A program made the translations under genes and the position numbers. 64,000 bases of DNA from Madurella fahalii (Eukaryota; Ascomycota; Sordariomycetes; Sordariales). Below, piece after piece: positions 33,161-45,058 of the stretch. The stretch spans positions 3,224,001-3,288,000 of the forward strand of contig CM056877.1 in assembly GCA_029876055.1 (NCBI GenBank), read 5' to 3'. The notes beneath the pieces are model-generated. The model was not told the DNA's origin and did not search any database. It saw only the letters and a list, made by a program, of their open reading frames with translations. Each line of letters starts with the position of its first letter. The stretch's first letter is position 1.

Positions 33161-34846
33161 TCCATTCGGTCAGCGACTGCTTTTTTAATGAGCAGACTTG
33201 CCGAAGGAGACGCAACCGAGATTCTCGGGCGCTGCACGCCACACGCATCTTGAGCCACAACATATCTACGTGGTCCAATGAGACTGTCTTATAAATAGCA
33301 GCGCTATACAGTTGCTCTAAAGACGGGAGTGTTCACTATGCCTCGCCTGTGCCCCTAGGAGAGTTTAAATTGGAGAGTAATTTTCAGAATGAAAGAACTT
33401 AACGACGTAAAACCTTATACGTACTCATCGCTCTACCGTTTCTCAAGATGGACATCGTGTTGAACCTCGGCTCCAGGCTACTGTCGCCGTCGAAAGATTC
33501 GGTGTATTTGGCCGCAAAATCAGGGACGGTGCCAATACTGCACCCGCTTCTCCTCAACCGACAGTGTCTTCGATGCCACCACCGACGCGGCCGCCCGACT
33601 CTAAGAGTAAGTCGCGATCTCCCTTCCTTGCCGAGGCGAATTTGTTGTCGTGCTTAAGGAAAGCTTGCTAAGTATCCTAGATCCGGACTTTCAAGACCAG
33701 AGGCTGGCTCCTCGCAGTTGCACCAGGCTTTTCTTTTTCTTTGAGAACAGCGTGATTTGAAGCCTTCTCACTTGAGAATCAAAGCAGACTTTAACGGTCA
33801 CCGAGTACCCCGCTAATATGTGCTAACGTTACCGAGCTTTCCATCAGACGCGATGCCGCCAACATTTAACGGAATCTATGCTTCCTGGCCCCTGAAATGT
33901 ACACCCAGCTGAACTAACGGTCTTTCAAGTACATAGACAGTTTACTGTTGAAGAATTAGAGCAAAATGGTCAGGAGTCTTCCATGCACCTCTCTCCCAAT
34001 TGATGCAACCGCGATAGCGGTCGACCCTGCTTTGACGCGTCGCAGCCCTGCTCACTAATTGGACGCTCCGACTAGGGGTTGCTACCCCGCTTTTGCACCC
34101 GCGCTTTGCCCCACGGCGGTTTCACTTTCAGCTTCGCAGCGCTTCGTTGGGCGACGGTGCACTTTGCTGTTTCTCACTTTCTATCATTCAAATTCATCGT
34201 AAGGTAGGCTGCCTCTGCTTATGCCAAGATCTTAACCCCCCCGCCCGACTCCGAATGTATTAACTAAGTCGAATTTACTCATTGCCTACACTAGGATTTC
34301 CTATTTTTCTCTCTAGAATATCACTGCCCCGTCCGAGGCTCGGTACTGTAGATCTGCTGTGCCGAACTCCGTAGCTTCTTTGTAAAGCGCCTCGGCCGTG
34401 AACTAAATCATTCCCTTACTGTTAAGATTGCATATTTTTCAGAGGAAAGCGAGTGCAAGAGACGTGATGCAGCTCTGGCGAATAGGACACCGTAAAATGC
34501 AGGTTGACGTGGCAATACCTCGCCAAGCAGGGGCCATTGAAATGCAAGTTGACGTGGCTTCGGCGATATTGTGAGCACCTATCATGTATGTGCACTGCCC
34601 CAGCTGACAAAAGCTTTGAGATCTGGAGAAACTCTATTCCTCGTTCCTCGTTCGCTCTCGAACCGTTTCTCTTTCGCCTGATGCATTCAAGTATCGTGGA
34701 AACCTCTAGCTACAGAGCGCGGCAGCGGCTATTCAGTGATCTTTTGCCCCTAAATTTCACCAAAGCTAGATTCAAGATCAAAAACTTCTTAGACCATAAC
34801 CTTTTATCGCGGTTGATCTTCTACACGACGCCAACAGTCAGCAGCC
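33161..34846. other. long intergenic region upstream of NLR-like gene 2
   Basis: No gene supported. A plus frame at 33448-33657 and an overlapping frame with Pro/Ser-rich sequence are possible debris. The last 350 bp form the promoter side of the NLR-like gene at 34847. Confidence 0.4.
34505..34558 (+). promoter_or_regulatory. duplicated TGACGTGGC element
   Basis: TGACGTGGC occurs at 34505-34513 and 34550-34558, each within a near-identical 19-bp context (AAATGCAGGTTGACGTGGC, with A for G in the second copy), 45 bp apart and about 290-340 bp before the NLR-like ATG. TGACGT is the core bound by bZIP factors of the CREB/ATF or UPR type; binding here is inference. Confidence 0.4.
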
Positions 34847-37800
34847 ATGTCGGACCCTAATAGATATACTGTCGGCTGGATCTGTGCTATAACCACAGAG
34901 TATGTCGCTGCCCAAGCCTTTCTTGACGAGGAGCACGAGGGACCCGAATCAGTATCTTCCCATGACAACAACGATTACACGCTAGGCAAGATTGGGAAAC
35001 ATCATGTGGTTATCGCTGTCTTACCAGACGGGGAGTACGGCATAGCCTCTGCTGCAAGCGTTGCGAAGGATATGCTGCACAGTTTTCCCAACGTAAGAAT
35101 TGGCTTAATGGTCGGTATTGCCGGAGGTGCGCCCAGCAAGGAAGATGACATACGTCTGGGGGACGTTGTGGTTAGCGCTCCGCGCGATGGGAAGAGTGGT
35201 GTATTCCAGTACGACTTTGGGAAAACAATCCAGAGCCAGAGTTTCCACACCACAGGGTTCTTGAATCAACCACCCACTATCCTACGAGCAGCGGTGAGCG
35301 GACTTAGGGCACAATACGAGAGTAAGGGACATAGCATGGAACAGAACATCAACAACGCCCTGGCTAAGCGGCCAAGGCTGCGGAAGAAGTATAAGCGACC
35401 AGATCCAAGAACAGACCGGCTATACCAAAGCCACTTCGTCCATATCCCGGGCGAAAAAAGGTGCTGTACAGAGGTCTACGGCGACGAGACCAACTTGATA
35501 GTACGAACCGAACGAAGCGAAGACGAGGACAACCCGGCCATTCATTACGGTCTGATTGGCTCGGCGAACCAGTTGATGAAAGACGCAATTGTCCGAGATA
35601 GGCTTATTGCTGAGAATCGCGTACTTTGTTTTGAGATGGAAGCGGCGGGGCTGATGAATAATTTTCCCTTTCTGGTCATCCGTGGTATCTGTGACTATTC
35701 CGACAGCCACAAGAATAAGGAATGGCAAGGATATGCGGCGATGGCTGCGGCTGCGTATGCAGTGGATCTTTTGCATCGAATCCCACCGAATAAGGTCGAG
35801 GCTGAGAAAAGGATTAGCGAGCTGCTCTCGAATGGTTAGTGGACCTATAGTACCACGCGTTTGCGTATACGTTATGTGCTAAATGGAAGATGTACAGTGT
35901 TGTTCTCCTTGTCTACTACGGAAGCGCATGTCAGCAAGATAAATCACAAGCTGGATAACAAGGAGAACAGAGAGATCGCGGACTGGCTTACCCCCGTTGA
36001 CTACGGCCCCCAGCAGAGCGACTTCCTGAAACGCCGACAAGCCGGAACCGGTCTCTGGCTTTTGGAATCTGCCGAGTATTCAACCTGGCTAGAGAGGGTT
36101 AAGCAGACGCTCTTCTGCCCCGGTATTCCTGGAGCCGGCAAGACCATCCTTACGTCCATCGTAGTGAACGATCTCCACGAGCGATATCGGAGCGACCCGA
36201 ACGTTGGCATAGCATATATCTATTGCAATTTTCGGCGAACGGATGAGCAGAACGCCGAAGACCTCCTTGCGGCCCTTGTGAAGCAGCTGGCTCTTGGTCG
36301 GCCTTCGCTGCCGGACGTTGTCACATCTCTCTATGGGAACCATAAGACGAGTGGTACACGTACGCGGCCGTCCTTCGATGAGATCTCAAAGTCTCTCAGG
36401 GCGGTTGCCGCCCTATATTCAAGAGTTTTCATCGTCGTAGATGCCCTCGACGAGTGCGAAGCATCGAATAGCTCTCGAGCGAGATTCTTGGCGGATGTGC
36501 TTGACCTCCAGGACAAAGCTGGCGCGAATCTCTTTGTCACCTCGAGGTACATACAAGATATTATGGAAAGATTCCAACAGAGCATTATCTTGGAGATCCG
36601 CGCAAGCAGCGAGGATGTACGCAAATATTTGGAAGTTCGCATTGCAGAGGGCGGATCGTACATACTGAGACGTCCTGGACTGCAGGCAGAAATCACCTCG
36701 GAGATTGCCAAGCGCGTGGAGGGAATGCAAGTATAATCTCCCAGAGCGCATCCCAAGCAATGAGCTAACAGCATGGCAGGTTCCTACTAGCAGAGCTATA
36801 TCTTAACTCACTGCTAGACATGAAGCTGCCAAAGGATATTAGGACTGCAGTGCGAAATCTCCCGAAAGGCAACGGAGCGTACGACTATGCGTATCAGGAC
36901 GCCATGGGCAGAATAGAACGCCAAGGGCCCAAGTCTGTCGAGTTCGCCAAGCGTGTTTTGTCGTGGATTACCTGTGCCAAAAGACCTCTGACCACGACGG
37001 AGCTGCAATACGCCCTTGCCGTGGAGGTCGGCGAAGCAGAGTTCGATCCAGAGAACCTTCCGCAGATCGGGGACATGGTGTCGGTGTGTGCTGGTTTGGT
37101 AACCGTTGACCAAGAAAGCCGTATCATTCGACTGGTTCACTATACCACGCAAGAATACTTTCAACGAACTCAAGAGCAGTGGTTTCCGGACGGACAACTG
37201 GATATGGCAAGGGTGTGTACCACGTACCTCGCATTCCGCGCTTTCGAGAGCGGAGTGTGTGACACGGATACAGCGCTCGAAGAGCGGTTGCGTATTCACC
37301 AGCTCTATGACTACTCAGTTCATAATTGGGGACATCATGTCCGCGAGGTTTTGGTCCTGTGTCCGGAAGTCGAACACTTCCTACGCTGCGAGAAGCTGTT
37401 GGAAGCCTCTAACCAAGCACGGCTGGCTGACAAGCGATTTTCATCTGACTCTGGGTACAGCCAAAGGTTTGTGAGGCAAAACTCGGCGCTTCACTTGGCG
37501 GCATATTTCGAGGCTGAGAATGTGGCAACGTACCTCCTCCAGGATGCGATCGACCGTGACGCGAAGAGCAGCGATGGCCGGACTCCCCTCTCCGTGGCCG
37601 CAGAGAGGGGACACAGAGACGTGGCGGAGCTTCTTATCAAGAAGGGCGCCAGTGTAGATCTAGGGGATGGTAAAGGTCGGACCCCGTTGTCATGGGCTGC
37701 CGAGTCGGGGTACAAAGAGGTGGTGCAGCTACTGCTCCAGGAGGGTGCTGATCCAAGCTCAAAGGCCACCGACTACTACATTGACGGATGGACACCGCTG

Positions 37801-39042
37801 CTCTATGCAGCTCGAAGAGGACACGAGGCAGTAGTCAAGCTGCTGCTTGAGCAAGGTATCGACCCAGACCCAAAGTCTCTTGGCACCTACAAGTATAACC
37901 GCAACCGAACGCCCCTTTCTTTTGCTTCAGAGAGAGGGCACGTCGCCGTCGTGAAGCTGCTGCTCGCACAAGCGGGGGTCGACCCAAACTCAATGTCGAC
38001 CAGCGACCGCGAATGCGGCCGGACACCACTGTCCTATGCAGCCGAAAATGGCCATGAGGCAATAGTCAAGATGCTACTCGCACAGCCGAAAATCGACGTG
38101 ACGTTGAATGCGACGCACGAGAATAGCGACTGGGAGATCACTGACTTGGGTACACCACTGACTTACGCAGTCAAGAACGGGCATGAAGCGATCATCAAGA
38201 TGTTGCTCGAGAAGGGCGCAGATCCGATGAAGATAGACAAGGACGGTTGGACCTTGCTAGCTTGGACGGCATCGGGGACCGGGAATGAAGCGGTCGCCAA
38301 GCTGTTGATTGAGCTTGGCGTCCGTCCAGAGTCACAGCACGACGACGACGATGACGAATGGAGGCCGTTGTGGCTAGCCGCCCGCGAGGGGAATGAGGCG
38401 GTAGTTAGACTACTTCTCGAGATGGGCCCTAAGTTGCAGTCTGTAGATGATGGCGGGACGACGGCACTATCGCTGGCATCAAAGAACGGACACGATGCCG
38501 TCGTAAAGCTGCTACTCGATTATAGCGCCAACACAAACTCTAAACTGAGCAGTACAGACTTGGGTTATCCCCTATGGATAGCAGCTTTGAATGGACACGA
38601 GACGGTTGCCAGGCTGTTACTTGACAAGAACGCTAACTGGAAATATACCACGTACAAGGGTTGGACACCACTGACATCGGCGGCAAACAACGGCCGTGAG
38701 GGAGTGGTGAGAGCGCTACTGGAAAGTGGCGCAGACTCAGGATGCACTGATGACGAGGGCCGGACGCCGTTGGCATACGCAGCTATGAATGGGCATGCCG
38801 CAGTGGTCGAGCTATTGCTTGAGAAGGGCGCAGATCCTGGGTGCACTGATGGCTATGGCCGGACGCCGTTGGCGCACGCAGCTAGGAAGGGTCGTAATGG
38901 GGTGGTGAGGGCGCTACTCGAAAGGGGCGCAGACCCATGGTGCGCCGATAATCATGGCCAGACGCCGCTCCAGCTTGCAGAAGAAAACAAGCATGTGTCA
39001 GTTGTGAAGATGTTGCTTGGGGAGGGTCGAGCGAGTGGGTGA
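34847..39042 (+). CDS. PNP_UDP-NACHT-ankyrin NLR-like protein 2
   Basis: Exons 34847-35834, 35898-36726 and 36780-39042 give 1359 residues without a stop. Intron 1 (35835-35897, GTTAGT...ACAG) sits at the same place and phase as in gene 1. Intron 2 (36727-36779) is in phase only with a GC donor (AT|GCAAGT ... GGCAG|G), rebuilding EGMFLLAELY. Residues ~1-329 are the nucleoside-phosphorylase-like domain (IGLMVGIAGGA; FEMEAAGLMNNFP; ICDYSDSHKN). NACHT has Walker A GIPGAGKTIL and Walker B VFIVVDALDECE. A helical linker (CAKRPLTTTELQYALAVEV) leads to about 15 ankyrin units from residue ~545 (RTPLSVAAERGHRDVAELL and relatives), which are diverged, with long insertions between some. Same architecture and orientation as the gene at 17645, so probably an old paralogue. 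Confidence 0.92.
36727..36779 (+). other. GC-AG intron in NLR-like gene 2
   Basis: 53-bp intron with donor GCAAGT, branch-like GAGCTAAC and acceptor GGCAG. The homologous intron in gene 1 (19604-19659) has the same phase and neighbouring residues but a GTGAGA donor. Confidence 0.75.
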
Positions 39043-39869
39043 GAGCTCAATATGTTGAGAATTGCTTAGTTCATACTCATCTGTCAACTCGCCCTAACAA
39101 GCATGCCAGAAACACGTAGGGGGGCTACATCTTTTATTTTAGCGAGGAAGATTTGTGAAAACGAACTGGAAAAGACCCAGGCGTTGAACGATGTGTTAGC
39201 CACGTGATTCAAAAAACCGACAATGTATACATAAATTTAGACTATCCATTGAACACACAGGTCAGATCTATGGACGAGGTAGAGCAACCTATATGAATGG
39301 ACTACGTGAGCAAGGCTACGGAGTGCGGCTCTGTTCCTCCTCGGTGGTGGGTATTCCTGCAAGAGCTGGACTGGTTTTGGCCGGTCTTCAATTGGAAACA
39401 GACAAGGATCAACAAGTGATAGGGTGGCGACTGCGACTTGTTGGTTCCTTCCCGAGGACAAAAGCCTGATTCTTGCAGATCACCGGCGATACGAGGACGC
39501 GGCATCTATTGATAGAACCACCGTCTCTGGGGCGGAACAGCATGCCTCAGCTGTGCTAGGTTGGAGCAGCGAGGAGTTACACCGAGGGAAGGGGGTGTCT
39601 TGGCAGGTCGCCGACCTTGAGCGACGATGTGTCTGTTGGCGCCTTTGGTCACCTGCTTCGGTTTTGTAGATCTGGGTGCCAGGCAACGGACTTTTAGCGG
39701 CCATTAATTGTGAAGCCTTGCTCTCAGCTTCTCCCAGACTTCACCGCGGCCTTTTCCGCCGCGGTGGATTAGGTTCAGTGGAGCCTGGTGAAGAGCATTA
39801 GTCCATGCTACTATAGGAATACTTATCGAAGATACGTTTTGCTTGTTGTAAAGATTCTATACTCCGCAC
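39043..39869. other. intergenic, no gene seen
   Basis: Between convergent NLR-type genes. Short frames on both strands at 39237-39700; no motif recognised. A palindromic CCGCGG-CCGCGG stretch occurs near 39745-39770. Confidence 0.45.
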
Positions 39870-42800
39870 GACAAGCTGACACTTTGAATGGGACGGTCCT
39901 AGAGCGGTCTGAAATCCAGATATTGCCCGCCGGAACATTGTCTCGGCTTCCATAAGTCGGCCTTAATTCCGGTAGAGGATGCCCAAGTTGTGGACCGTAT
40001 TAAGAGTCGACGTGTAATCCGGCACGGCCGTCTTCTTAAAACCTTCTAGTACCTGCCGGAGCATCGTCTCGGCCTCTATAAGTCGGCCTTAATTCTAGTA
40101 GAGAATCCCCAAGTTGCCGACCGTAGTAAGCGTCGATATGTAATCCAACCTAAGTACCATCTCAGAGCCTTCTAGTGCCCGCTAATATATCACCTCAGCC
40201 TCTATAAGTCGCCTTAATTCTAGTAAAAGGTGCCTAAGTTGCCGACCGTATTAAGAGTCGATGTATGATCTAGCCTAAGCGCCTTCTCGATGCCTTCTAG
40301 TTCCCGCCGGAACATCGTCTCGGCCTCTATAAATCGGCCTTAATTCTAGTAGAGGAGCCTTAAGTTATTAACCGTATCTAGGGTCGACGTATAATCTAGC
40401 TTAAGCGCCTTCTCAAAGCCTTCTAGTGCCCACTGATATATTGTCTCGGCCTCTATAAGTCGATCCTAATTCTAGTAGAAGAGACCTAAGTCAACTATTG
40501 TCTCAATGAGCGTAGTGTCATCAAAGCCCAATCCGGGTTCATGTATATCTCCTATCTACTACGTAGCACCTCTCTGTATGCGGAAGAAGCCGCCGCCGCA
40601 GCACCCAATACTCCTTCGTTGTATTATTAGGCACCAAGAATCTAACTACCTTGACCGCCAGCTGTAGAAACCCTATCTTCTTAGTCCCATCCTGTATGTG
40701 CGATGTCCATCTGTGTACCACGGGTGCATGCTGGAACTACCTTTTACGGACTCTCGGGTCTCGATTATCGAATACTAGCGTAGTGGTCTTGCTATGTCTA
40801 AGAACCTGACCTCGCTGCACGCTATCTCGCGGAGCCATCTAAGCCACTGCTCCCGCCTGCCTGCCGCTGTTTGCAGCAGACCGTGCTACAAGTCTCTGTT
40901 GTCTATAAAGGCCCAAAGTCGCAGCAAATCTGTGGCGTTTTGGTTCCTCACCTCGATTGCCTTGAACGAGATCGTCCACGTTGTGCCGACACTGCCTTGC
41001 CTATAATCCACTAGCGGCGAGCTAGCTTCGCCGTCAGACTTTATTAGATCGTCCCACTGCTGCGTGTAGAGCCGAACATACGACGCCGTATCGAGCCCGG
41101 TCTCGCGTAGATACGGCGCAACTTGCGTCAGTGCCAGTGGGAGGCCGTCCAGCAGACCGAGCAGCTCTCCGCTGGTTTCGTCTATAACTTCAATTCATTA
41201 GCTCCAGGTTGCAGCTTACCTAATCGAAGGTCTACCGAGGTCTTGCCTATATCACTTCCTGAAAATGGCCCTGCCCAGTTCTTGGTCCACCGCGTTCAGT
41301 TGTCTCGAGTTGCCGAGCTGTATTAGCTGCAACAGTCGTGTAGTAATTAATACCCGATCCATGGTCGCCCGGAAGATAGCGCCGAATATCGGATGCGCCC
41401 GTCGCCCCGCCCTGCTCGTGATCTTGGTCGACGTATCCAAAACGATCAGTCAGTTGGTATTGCCCGGCCGCGCAAGCCAGTCTAACACGTCCGCCACCAC
41501 AACTTTGAGATCGCCCTCGCTGTTCAAGGTAGAATTCCTGCTTTTATCTGAAATCTAACCTTTGGGGATCCTGTTCGCATAGCCGGAAAGACTCTGTTTC
41601 AGCCGGTCCTCCGATCTGCCGTCCAGCCAGAAGACCGAACTGAATACGGCCTGGTGTCGCCGAGCAAAGTCGATGGCCAACTGTGTCTTTCCGATCCCAT
41701 CGAGTCCATAAAGGACAAAATCTTGCGGCGGCGGGTCCTCTGGGTTCGTGGGAGGAGATATTGTTCAAGCTCGGCGGTATTATATAGCCGGTTGACAAAG
41801 TTATTGGACGCCGGTACACCCTGCAGCGTGGACGTCGTAATTACCGTAGGGGCCATAATCTAGCACGCATCATATAAGTGGAGGTTGGGAATACGGAAAG
41901 CAAACCAATTCCAGTTAGATAGCAGCCTATACTAACATTCTCGTCCTGCAACATTGTTCGCGCATGCCTTCATCCGCTTAAACACGGCCTGGGACGTGAC
42001 GTAGCGCCCCGTCGCTGTAGCAATCTGCTCTTTCTTCTTCGACTCTTCTATCCCGATATCTTCGAGTCTACGATCGATATTAAAACGGTAGTAGCGTCCT
42101 TCATCGTCGAGACTCGACTTGTCGTGGCGGAACTGCTCGGCGGTCTTTTCTGTCTCGGTTGCAAGCTCTTTCAAGGTGGCCCAAATCCCGAAGACGTTAT
42201 CGGCCACCGGCTTCGGGGCGGACACTCCCGTGCCGATAGAAACCATGTATTTGAGTTAGCTCGGCAGCTAATCGCCCTACACATCCTATGCCTGGTTCCA
42301 TAGCGCGTAGACAGGGTTGTTCTTGCTGAGCGCGCTGTCGACAAATTCCTCCCCGAATGGGCCCATGGCAATAGGATCGAAGAAGGAAGTGGTGGCGGAC
42401 GTAGCGCGGCAGGCTTGCTATATTATTGTAGTTCTAAGGAGATCGTTGCGGCCGCGGGGAGATCGGTAGTTCGCTAGGCAGACTATGTCGCTAGTTTCTC
42501 TGCTCGTTGCGCAGACGAACCTGGTAGGTTAGCATGGCTACAACCCGAAAATGCTAGAAATGCATATACACCTTGTAAGAGGTATCGGGTGGAGTCCTTG
42601 AGCAATGCCTCTTCGTTAAATCCACAATCTACGAGGATTTTTTTGATAGTGTGTTCAAGTTTAGCGGCATCAAACAGGCCCTGGAGCTTGCCTCTAGTTC
42701 TATTCCTGCTATGCTTTTGCTCGAAGACCTTATCAGAGAGCGAGGCGTAGGCGTTAATGCACTGGTCAACGGTCATACGTATACGGCCCAGCATAATCGC

Positions 42801-42905
42801 GATTAGGCCGCCGGTGTTGGTACCGCCGATTATATCGAAATAGTCGCAAGGTCTAGGCGGTGACTCGGGGTCCACCGCAGTCATAAGCTGCTCTTTTCGT
42901 TATTG
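39870..42905 (-). pseudogene. patatin-NB-ARC-TPR NLR-like gene, RIP-mutated and 5'-truncated
   Basis: Read on the minus strand: patatin block 42884-42540 (PCDYFDIIGGTNTGGLIAIM, where the nucleophile Ser of GTSTGG is Asn) and 42246-41935 (VSIGTGVSAPKPVADNVFGI; EEGRYYRFN-like DDEGRYYRFNIDRRLEDIG). The NB-ARC block at about 41720-41250 has P-loop FVLYGLDGIGKTQLAIDF and Walker B NWLIVLDTSTK. The linker HRWTSHIQDGTKK and RRRLLPHTE at 40720-40560 precede at least five 42-residue kinesin-light-chain-like TPR units (EKALRLDHTSTLNTVGNLG) down to ~39880. Stops replace Gln, Arg and Trp throughout. The patatin N-terminus (oxyanion DGGGxRG) is missing. Relatives hydrolyse lipids when the NLR is triggered; this copy is dead. 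Confidence 0.82.
40000..40540 (-). repeat. degenerate 126-bp tandem TPR-coding repeats
   Basis: Phrases such as GTCTCGGCCTCTATAAGTCG and CTTCTAGTGCCCGC recur every ~126 bases, matching 42-residue TPR units on the minus strand. Copies are diverged mainly by C/T and G/A transitions. Confidence 0.75.
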
Positions 42906-44095
42906 CTTCAGCCGCTTTTCCATTACGATAGAAGCTCTTACTACCTCCACCGCCGAAGTTGCACTGCATATGAAATACATTTGCTCGGCCCTCAAAAACA
43001 CTAGGGCCCGGAACATTGGGATTGAAGCAGCGGTGATTGTCACGGCGGGCTCGGCTGTACCGAAGATCTTGATATCTACTGTTGTAGCTGTTATATTTGT
43101 TAGGTTAACCTCGGATGACTAGGTAGCGAGAGAGAAGAGGAAGGACGACTTGCAGCTGCTATCCGAAATGTCATCAAGGGAGATGATTTTCAAGAAAGAT
43201 ATGATCCCAGAACTAAAGAACGAGAGTTAGCAGGACAGTGTACCTTAGGGAAAGGCCATCTTGTGAGGCATACAATACGCCCATGCTCATTGCAAACAGT
43301 GCGCCGAGCTTCTCCCTTTTGTCTAAACTAGTCTGCGAAACGATCTTCCAGGGAAGGAGTGCAAATGCAATATCAAATGTGCCGGAATAAACTATCACGC
43401 AGTTTAGCCTATACATATGCTTGGTCGTTTTTCTCGGCGACAGCAACGTACCACTCGCGAAAGTCGGATAGTTCTGAACAATCTAGTGTGGCTAGCAGGT
43501 ACCCTCTATCTCGGGATACCAGGTCTTTGCCACCGGCCAATCCGAGACGAACATAGTTGCAGCCGTAAAACCTAGAACAATGTTCACCGAGATGATGATG
43601 AACCAGATAAACCACTTTATCTACCTGCCGTTAGGTAGCCGTAAGATAATAATAGCAAACGATGTCTGCTCTATGCTATGCCTAAAATGGTACAAAAGCC
43701 CGCAGGGTACGAGAGCAAGTTAATGTTAGGTGTCTTGGTATAGTCTATGTCTTCCCAGTGTATGCCGAGGCCGTATTTCATAGCTTCGGACAGCATAGCC
43801 GACGAGACCAAGGGGGTAACCTTTGTACGCGACGGCCCGCGTCAGCAGAATCTCAGGACAGTCGGGATTCAGACGATCAGACGTCAACTTGACGTTGGCT
43901 TACCCAGCTGGCAATCAGGAAGTAGTCATCCCACTAGAGTGGCCGACGCCGTAACAGTTTGCAGTACACCCGTAAACCCAGGAACACGGCAGAGGCAACG
44001 GTGAAGACCCAAATCGCCCAGAGCGCGAGAGGTATAATTCAGGACTTGAGCAGGTGTTCCGTCGGGCTCTCCCAGGTCGCGGGGACTGGCGGCAT
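42906..44095 (-). pseudogene. PTH11-type rhodopsin-domain membrane protein, RIP-mutated
   Basis: ATG at 44095 opens MPPVPATWESPTEHLLKS, a TGA, then LALWAIWVFTVASAVFLGLR, RRRPL-stop-WDDYFLIASW and a GTAAGC intron. Later segments in one frame are WFIWFIIISVNIVLGFTAA, VAKTWYPEIEGTC, YSGTFDIAFALLPWKIVSQ and REKLGALFAMSMGVLY, the usual order of the fungal integral-membrane/rhodopsin family related to PTH11 receptors. Near 42930 the frame ends IVMEKRLKQ-stop and continues directly into the truncated patatin domain. TAG replaces Trp at several conserved positions. No longer functional. Confidence 0.78.
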
Positions 44096-44820
44096 AGTGG
44101 ATCTACCTGAGGAATAAGGTTGTCGGGACCGACAGTGGATTACGTCTGGTGTACGGTGCGAGCCGAGTCTTTGCGAACCTGAAGAGTGGGCACCTTTAGA
44201 TCAGGTCCGGTACGGTTCGCACAGGGGAGTGCCGGTGTGGGTCTTTTAACCCCGGATCTTCCCCGAACGTCTCGGGACCTAATTGCTCGGATAGGGCCTG
44301 GACGGCGTAACAAAGATGCTTGATCTGGGAATTCGTGCGAGCATGCCAAACGGTTCGTCTACGGTCTACGGATCCACGCTCGTCGTTTGCCAACCGGCTG
44401 CAATATACCGCACCGCGCAAGAAAATCTGGGGGTCTGAGCGTTGAGCTAGAAGTCGCAAGCATAATTAACCATATACCAAATATAATCATCGACTACCGT
44501 GGTTCTACTATCCTAAACTAGACGTTCTTTCAGGCAAGTCAGGCGTTACGAAGACGGCCTGACTTGACGTATCAATCATACTATATTGATCAAGCATCCT
44601 TGCCTTCCTAGTAGGGCTTCAAAGGAATTGTTGAAGGCTTTTTAAAGAAGTGTTCGGTTCATTCCTGACACCACCAGAGCCGTCATCACATCAGCAAGTT
44701 CGTAGATGCAACGCCTGCGTACGGATCGTGATTTGAGCAGGCCGTAAGCTGCGAGTGCCCGCTTTCCCCCGGTTTCCTCTTTGGCATCCTGTCGCGATCA
44801 GAAAGGGTTTAGCGCTGCCA
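44096..44820. other. intergenic, no supported gene
   Basis: Minus-strand frames at 44140-44459 include HLCYAVQALSEQLGPETFG, which looks coding but is unassigned. The stretch ends at the left terminal repeat of the large DNA element. Confidence 0.4.
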
Positions 44821-45036
44821 CTGTGCCTTGCAAGCACCAAGACAGCCCCACTTTTTTGGGCTCCCCCCCCCTCTCTGTCAGGCCAGACCGCCGGTCTGGC
44901 AGGATAGTTGAATCTGTAGATACTGAGCAAAACTGCCCAAAAACCCGTTTTCTGAGGTTTTCGTCGAATTGAAGCGATTCTGGGGCATCTGGAGCCTTTA
45001 CTTACCCTCTCACGTGCCTGCGCGCCACTTGCGCGC
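44821..45036 (+). repeat. left terminal inverted repeat, large DNA element
   Basis: 216 bp, includes a C-run near 44868, a small palindrome GACCGCCGGTC near 44886 and a 3' GC-rich end (GCGCGCCACTTGCGCGC). Matches the reverse complement of 57327-57541. Confidence 0.9.
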
Positions 45037-45058
45037 TGCCCAGGCGCACTATAAGTTG

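Noticed and set aside
36820..39042. Separate ankyrin protein starting at ATG 36820
   Set aside because: The upstream exon junction through a GC-AG intron restores conserved NLR sequence (GMFLLAEL) in phase, so it is exon 3 of the NLR gene.
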